Under the pieces are notes generated by a model. That model ran no database searches and had not been told where the DNA came from. It was given only the letters and a program-made list of their open reading frames with translations. Of a DNA stretch of 64,000 nucleotides, positions 59,887 through 64,000 are shown one piece after another. Source of the stretch: Paeniglutamicibacter antarcticus (lineage in GTDB: Bacteria > Actinomycetota > Actinomycetes > Actinomycetales > Micrococcaceae); contig NZ_CZJT01000150.1 in the NCBI RefSeq assembly GCF_900010755.1, forward strand, positions 1-64,000. The letters run 5' to 3'. The translations under genes and the position numbers were made by a program. Each line of letters opens with the position of its first letter. Within the stretch, counting starts at the first letter, position 1.

Positions 59887-61502
59887 GATGCTCCTTCATG
59901 GGGGACCGAGGCCACCTGCAAGCGGCCCTGGCCGGAGGGTGGCGGCAACACGACGGTGAAGGCGGCACCGCCCAGATCCGAGATTCCGACGCTGATGGTG
60001 CCACGGCGCCGGCTGACCACCCGGTGCACCAGGGCCAGCCCGATGCCGCGTGCGGCGTGATCGCCGTCGATTCCCTTGCTGGTGGAGCCCAGGTCCCAGA
60101 GCGTCTCGTGCAGCGCCGGGTCGATGCCGGGCCCATCGTCATGGATCTCGATCAACACGCTCGCGTCGGCCTCCTCGCTGACCAAAAGCTCAATGCGACC
60201 CTGGTGGACGATCGCCTCGATGGCGTTGTCCAGCAGGTTTCCCAGGATCGTGATGAGGTCCCGGCCCAAGGCAGGTTCCGAGGGAGCGAGTGCCGACTCG
60301 TCGTCAATGACAAGCTCGATGCCTTTTTCGCGGCAGATCGCGCCCTTGGCCAACAGCAGCGCACCGAGTTCCGGATCGCCCACGGAGGCCAGTGCCGCGG
60401 CGCCGGTGGGGGAGCCGGAGGTGTCGACGGCACCGATGAATTCGGCCGCGGCACGGGTTTGGCCCAGTTCCAGCAGCCCGGAAATCACGTGCAACCGGTT
60501 GGAGAATTCGTGGGCCTGGGCGCGCAACGCCTGGGTGGTGTCCCTGGCGCCGCTGAGGTCCCGCAGCACCGCGTGGAGTTCGGTGCGGTCGCGTAGCAAC
60601 AACATGGATCCCACGCGGGAGCCTGCCACGGTGCCGCCGGAGGGCTTGGCCAGCAGGATCCGTTCACCGGCCAGGACCAATTGTTCATCCTCCGTGGGAT
60701 CCAGCAGGAGCTTGGCCACCGGGCCCTCGAGCACGGCATCGGCTCGTAGTCCCAGCACCTCGGTCTCCAGACCCAGCAGCCGCTTGGCTTCGTCGTTGAC
60801 CAGCGTGATGGTGCCCGCGGCGTCGGTCACGATCAGGCCCTCGCCCACGCCGTGGAGCAACGCCTCGCGGGATTGGAGCAACTCGGCGATCTGTTCGGGC
60901 TCCTGGCGGTGGATGCGCCGCCACACCAGCCGCGAAATGCTGAAGGCGCCAATGGTGCCCACCACCGCGGCACCGATGAGCCAGGCCACCAGCAGGGGCA
61001 GGCGCTCGAGCAGGTCCGCCGTCAGCTGGGACTCAAGGACGCCCACCGAGGCGGTGCCAATAACCTCTTCGTCGCTCCAGACCGGGACCTTGACCCGCCA
61101 AGAGGTGCCTAGGGTCCCCTTTTCGGTGCCGACAAAGACCTCGCCGGAGAGCGGCACGGACGGGTCGGTGGAGACCAGCTCGCCGATCCGTTCGGGATTG
61201 GGGTGCGAATAGCGGGTCCCCGCTGCGTCCGTGACCACAACGTAGGTGACATCTGAGGCCTGCCGGATGAGTTCGGCAATGGGCTGGATGGTTTCGGCCG
61301 GGTCCGGGTCGTCGAAGGCCTCGATGACCGAGGGCAGCCGGGCCACGGATTCGGCGACGCCGATGAGCCGGTCCTGGTGCGCGTCGCGGATGGAATCGGC
61401 CTGGATCATCGTCGCCACGACCCCGGCCACCGAGATCACCAGGAACACGATCCCCACCTGCAACAGCATCAGGTGGGTGCGGAGCGACGGAGTGCGGGAC
61501 AT
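59883..61502 (-). CDS. CitA/DcuS-type sensor histidine kinase
   Basis: A 539-residue membrane kinase. Span 1 at about residues 12-33; extracytoplasmic PAS-like (CitA) domain about 40-165, with the family motif TRYSHPNPERIGE; span 2 about 169-195; cytoplasmic PAS about 205-310; phospho-acceptor H331 in AHEFSNRLHVISGLLELGQ; GHKL ATPase with GNLLDNAIEAIV, IHDDGPGID and GIGLALVHRVV. It presumably senses citrate or a related acid outside the cell. The ATG at 61502 is taken because the first span follows directly; no strong ribosome site is visible. Confidence 0.92.
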   Translation of the reverse strand: MSRTPSLRTHLMLLQVGIVFLVISVAGVVATMIQADSIRDAHQDRLIGVAESVARLPSVIEAFDDPDPAETIQPIAELIRQASDVTYVVVTDAAGTRYSHPNPERIGELVSTDPSVPLSGEVFVGTEKGTLGTSWRVKVPVWSDEEVIGTASVGVLESQLTADLLERLPLLVAWLIGAAVVGTIGAFSISRLVWRRIHRQEPEQIAELLQSREALLHGVGEGLIVTDAAGTITLVNDEAKRLLGLETEVLGLRADAVLEGPVAKLLLDPTEDEQLVLAGERILLAKPSGGTVAGSRVGSMLLLRDRTELHAVLRDLSGARDTTQALRAQAHEFSNRLHVISGLLELGQTRAAAEFIGAVDTSGSPTGAAALASVGDPELGALLLAKGAICREKGIELVIDDESALAPSEPALGRDLITILGNLLDNAIEAIVHQGRIELLVSEEADASVLIEIHDDGPGIDPALHETLWDLGSTSKGIDGDHAARGIGLALVHRVVSRRRGTISVGISDLGGAAFTVVLPPPSGQGRLQVASVPHEGAS

Positions 61503-61534
61503 CACACCATTTTTGCATGCCCGGGCGCGGGATG

Positions 61535-61628
61535 GCACGTGACCAAAACGACCAATACAACCACTATCACCAGATGCTATCCAGCTCGCGCGGCGCCTTT
61601 GTAGGCTCGGGCAAGCACCGCACGTGAC
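61535..61628. promoter_or_regulatory. repeated GCACGTGAC elements in the kinase/tctC divergent promoter
   Basis: GCACGTGAC occurs at 61535-61543 and again at 61620-61628, start to start 85 bp, each with a CACGTG palindrome core. They flank the likely promoters of the divergent two-component and transporter units, so they are candidate regulator sites; no other copies were noticed nearby. Confidence 0.4.
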
Positions 61629-61682
61629 GTGGATCACGAGCCGGTGAATTCATTCGCACCCTGGAACAAGGAAGTTTCGACC

Positions 61683-62696
61683 GTGAAAACCAATCGCTCG
61701 TTGACCCGCCGTACAGCCCTTCTCGCCGCGGCGGCCGCCACGGCCCTTGCCCTGACCGCCTGCGGCGGCGGAGGAAGCGGTGCCGGCAGCACCGATAGTG
61801 GAGCCGAAAACATCAAGAAACTGAACATCATTGTCCCGGCCAACCCGGGCGGCGGCTGGGACCAGACCGGCCGGGCCATGCAGGCTGACCTGACCGCCAA
61901 CAAGCAGGTTGGCTCCGCCAGCGTGCAGAACATCGGCGGCGCCGGCGGAACCAACGGCCTGGCCAAGCTCGCCACCGAAAAGAACGCGGACACCCTGATG
62001 GTCATGGGGTACGTGATGGTCGGCTCCGTGGAAACCAACAAGTCGGCCTCCCGCCTCGAGGACACCACCCCGATTGCCCGGTTGACCGAGGAGCCCCTGG
62101 TCGTCGTGGTGCCGGCCTCCAGCCCGTACCAGAGCATCGATGACCTGGTCGCTGACATCAAGGCCAAGGGCAAGGGCGTTGCCGTCACCGGCGGTTCGGC
62201 CGGCGGCGCGGACCACATCCTGATCGGGCAGATCCTCAAGGCCCAGGGCATCGGAGCCGATTCGCTCAACTACATCGGCTACTCCGGTGGCGGCGAATCA
62301 CTCGCGGCCCTGCTGGGCAACAAGGTTCAGGCCGGCATTTCGGGTGTCGGCGAGTACGCCGAACAGGTCAAGGCCGGCAAGGTTCGTGCCCTTGCGGTCT
62401 CCGGACCTGTCGAGGCACCGGCCCTCCCGGGCGTGAAGCCGCTGAAGGACCAGGGCATCGACGTGGTGCTGACCAACTGGCGCGGCGTCGTGGCCCCGGG
62501 CTCGATCGACGAGGCCCAGACCAAGAAGCTGACCGAGCTCGTCACCGAGCTGAACAAGTCAGAGGCCTGGGCCAAGACCTTGAAGGACAACAACTGGGAC
62601 AACGCGTTCCTGGCCGGCGAGGAATTCAAGACCTTCCTCACCGAGGACATCGCCAAGGTCAAGACCACGCTGACCGAGATCGGCCTGGTCAAGTAG
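61683..62696 (+). CDS. tctC: tripartite tricarboxylate transporter substrate-binding protein
   Basis: A 337-residue Bug/TctC-type periplasmic-style binding protein, here a lipoprotein (signal peptide, lipobox LTAC, C27). Family features: LNIIVPANPGGGWDQTGRAM, VQNIGGAGGTNGLAKLATEK, YIGYSGGGESLAALLGNKVQ, GVGEYAEQVKAGKVRALAVS and LTNWRGVVAPGSIDEAQTKK. GTG start at 61683 with AAGGAAG before it. tctB and tctA follow. Binds citrate, tricarballylate or similar acids; the actual ligand is not readable. Confidence 0.93.
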   Translation: MKTNRSLTRRTALLAAAAATALALTACGGGGSGAGSTDSGAENIKKLNIIVPANPGGGWDQTGRAMQADLTANKQVGSASVQNIGGAGGTNGLAKLATEKNADTLMVMGYVMVGSVETNKSASRLEDTTPIARLTEEPLVVVVPASSPYQSIDDLVADIKAKGKGVAVTGGSAGGADHILIGQILKAQGIGADSLNYIGYSGGGESLAALLGNKVQAGISGVGEYAEQVKAGKVRALAVSGPVEAPALPGVKPLKDQGIDVVLTNWRGVVAPGSIDEAQTKKLTELVTELNKSEAWAKTLKDNNWDNAFLAGEEFKTFLTEDIAKVKTTLTEIGLVK

Positions 62697-62698
62697 CC

Positions 62699-63205
62699 AT
62701 GCAGGCCACGCAGAAGAACCTCGGAGAAGTTCTCTTTGCGTTGGTCTTCGTAGTACTGGGTGTAGCGGGAGTGATCTTCGCCGGAACCATCGAGGTTCCG
62801 GACCTGGAGTTCGGCATGGGCCCACGGGCCTTCCCCTACATCGTGAGCACACTGCTGCTGGTCCTCGGAGCCGGCCTGGTTTACCAGGCGCTCCGGGGCC
62901 GGCTCGGTGCTGCCGAGGACGGCGAAGACATTGACGCAGACGCCAGCACCGACTGGCTCACCATCGGCAAACTTGCCTTCTTCGTCATCATCCACATTGT
63001 GCTCATCGAACCCGCGGGCTGGCCGGTTGCCGCCGCGGCGTTGTTCATCGGCGCCGCCTGGGCACTGGGAGCCAAGCCATTCTGGCGCTCGGTGCTGATC
63101 GGCATCGTGCTGGCACTGGTGTTGCAGTACCTCTTTGGCGGGTTGCTTGGCGTTTCCCTCCCGCGCGGCCCGCTGCTGGAAGGCGTTGAATTCCTCAATG
63201 GATAA
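62699..63205 (+). CDS. tctB: tripartite tricarboxylate transporter small membrane subunit
   Basis: A 168-residue TctB protein with four membrane spans: GEVLFALVFVVLGVAGVIFA, FGMGPRAFPYIVSTLLLVLG, KLAFFVIIHIVLIEPAGWPV and SVLIGIVLALVLQYLFGGLL. The GMGPRAFPYIV segment is the family's mark. Starts 2 bp after the tctC stop and overlaps tctA by 8 bp. Confidence 0.92.
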   Translation: MQATQKNLGEVLFALVFVVLGVAGVIFAGTIEVPDLEFGMGPRAFPYIVSTLLLVLGAGLVYQALRGRLGAAEDGEDIDADASTDWLTIGKLAFFVIIHIVLIEPAGWPVAAAALFIGAAWALGAKPFWRSVLIGIVLALVLQYLFGGLLGVSLPRGPLLEGVEFLNG

Positions 63206-64000
63206 CCTGAACATGCTCATGGAGGGCTTCGCCACCGCGGCGCAACCCATCTACCTGCTCTACGCGCTCTTCGGGGTGTTCATCGGCACCGCTGTCGGCG
63301 TGCTGCCGGGCATCGGCCCGGCCATGACCGTGGCACTGCTGATGCCCATCACCTATTCACTGGAACCAACCGCGGCGATGATCGTGTTTGCCGGCATCTA
63401 TTACGGCGGCATGTACGGCGGATCGACCACCTCGATCCTGCTGAACACCCCGGGGGAGTCCGCCTCCATCGTCACGGCGCTGGAGGGCAACAAGATGGCC
63501 AAGGCCGGGCGCGGGGCCGCGGCCCTGGCCACCGCCGCCATCGGCTCCTTCGTGGCCGGAACCATCGCCACGGTGCTGCTGACCTTCCTGGCCCCGGTGA
63601 TCGTGGACTTCGCAATCAACCTGGGACCCGTGGACTTCGTGGCCCTGATGGTCGTGGCGTTCCTGACCATCGGCGCGCTGCTGGGATCCTCGGTCCTGCG
63701 CGGCATGGCCTCGCTGGCGCTGGGCCTGTTCATCGGGCTCATCGGCGTGGATGACACCACCGCCCAGCAACGCTACACCTTCGGCTTTGCAGGATTCACC
63801 GACGGCATCGACGTGGTGCTGGTGGCTGTTGGCCTGTTCGCCGTGGGTGAGGCGCTCTACGTGGCCGCCCGCATGCGCAAGGGACCCATCGAGGTCATGG
63901 GCATGGGCACGTCTTCCGGCAACAGCGCCAAGTGGATGACCAAGGACGACTGGAAGCGCTCCTGGAAGCCGTGGCTGCGCGGCACGTTCATCGGCTTCCC
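63198..64000 (+). CDS. tctA: tripartite tricarboxylate transporter large membrane subunit, cut off by the window end
   Basis: The reading frame opens at ATG 63198, overlapping the tctB stop (ATGGATAA), and stays open to the window end: 267 codons of an expected 500 or so. Family segments: GVFIGTAVGVLPGIGPAMTV, YGGMYGGSTTSILLNTPGES, SIVTALEGNKMAKAGRGAAA, and DFVALMVVAFLTIGALLGSS with further spans. TctA forms the transport channel with TctB. Confidence 0.95.
   Translation, partial: MDNLNMLMEGFATAAQPIYLLYALFGVFIGTAVGVLPGIGPAMTVALLMPITYSLEPTAAMIVFAGIYYGGMYGGSTTSILLNTPGESASIVTALEGNKMAKAGRGAAALATAAIGSFVAGTIATVLLTFLAPVIVDFAINLGPVDFVALMVVAFLTIGALLGSSVLRGMASLALGLFIGLIGVDDTTAQQRYTFGFAGFTDGIDVVLVAVGLFAVGEALYVAARMRKGPIEVMGMGTSSGNSAKWMTKDDWKRSWKPWLRGTFIGF

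Noticed and set aside
1..64000. Search for CRISPR arrays, insertion sequences, toxin-antitoxin pairs, restriction or other defence genes.
   Set aside because: No regularly spaced repeats, no transposase or nuclease motifs and no paired small toxin-like genes were found in any frame I could read.

Overview
The window looks like chromosomal DNA of a high-GC actinobacterium, most likely of the Micrococcaceae (Arthrobacter, Paeniglutamicibacter or Glutamicibacter type). The grounds are the GC-rich codon use with many GTG starts, the actinobacterial order rpsB-tsf-pyrH-frr-cdsA, the dusB-dgt-dnaG run, a single-chain glycyl-tRNA synthetase, a DivIVA-repeat protein, an actinobacterial Holin-X protein and a LAL-type LuxR regulator. 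Genus is an inference from gene content; no 16S gene is present. Most of the window is ordinary core and transport DNA; I see no prophage, intact insertion sequence, CRISPR array or defence island.

Layout. 0-3.8 kb: a truncated carboxymuconolactone-decarboxylase fragment, a large LAL regulator and a divergent tiny secreted protein. 4-10.9 kb: glyS with a GNAT gene, a two-gene membrane/secreted operon, a luciferase-like oxidoreductase and a YceI protein. 11-15.6 kb: dusB, dgt, dnaG and tRNA-Asn. 15.7-26.5 kb: lipase maturation factor homologue, ABC-F ATPase, three glycosyltransferases (one decayed), a second identical tRNA-Asn, Holin-X/DUF3618-like protein, CDP-alcohol phosphatidyltransferase, NIPA-like transporter, CAU-anticodon tRNA and an M23-type protein: a loosely envelope-related stretch. 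26.9-32 kb: rpsB, tsf, pyrH, frr, cdsA and a DivIVA-repeat protein.

32.3-38.9 kb is the most interesting part. A LytS-type kinase and a LytTR response regulator lie between two sodium/monocarboxylate-type symporter modules, each with its own small DUF485-type partner. Two pairs of direct repeats (consensus CCRYYTGGCGCAT, repeat start to repeat start 21 bp in both pairs) lie upstream of the regulator gene and upstream of the kinase gene, the latter in the divergent promoter region of the second symporter module. This is the geometry expected of LytTR-domain binding sites and suggests a self-contained carboxylate-sensing uptake circuit.

39.1-43.3 kb: an Lrp-type regulator divergent from a branched-chain 2-oxoacid dehydrogenase operon (E1 alpha, E1 beta, E2; no E3). 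43.5-55.7 kb: two complete oligopeptide ABC transporters in tandem, each SBP-permease-permease-fused double ATPase; the second has an enlarged first permease. 55.9-59.1 kb: GNAT, a TetR regulator divergent from an acyl-CoA dehydrogenase with a palindromic operator candidate, and a MaoC-type hydratase. 59.1-64 kb: a CitA/CitB-type two-component system divergent from tctC-tctB-tctA, a tripartite tricarboxylate transporter whose tctA runs off the window end.
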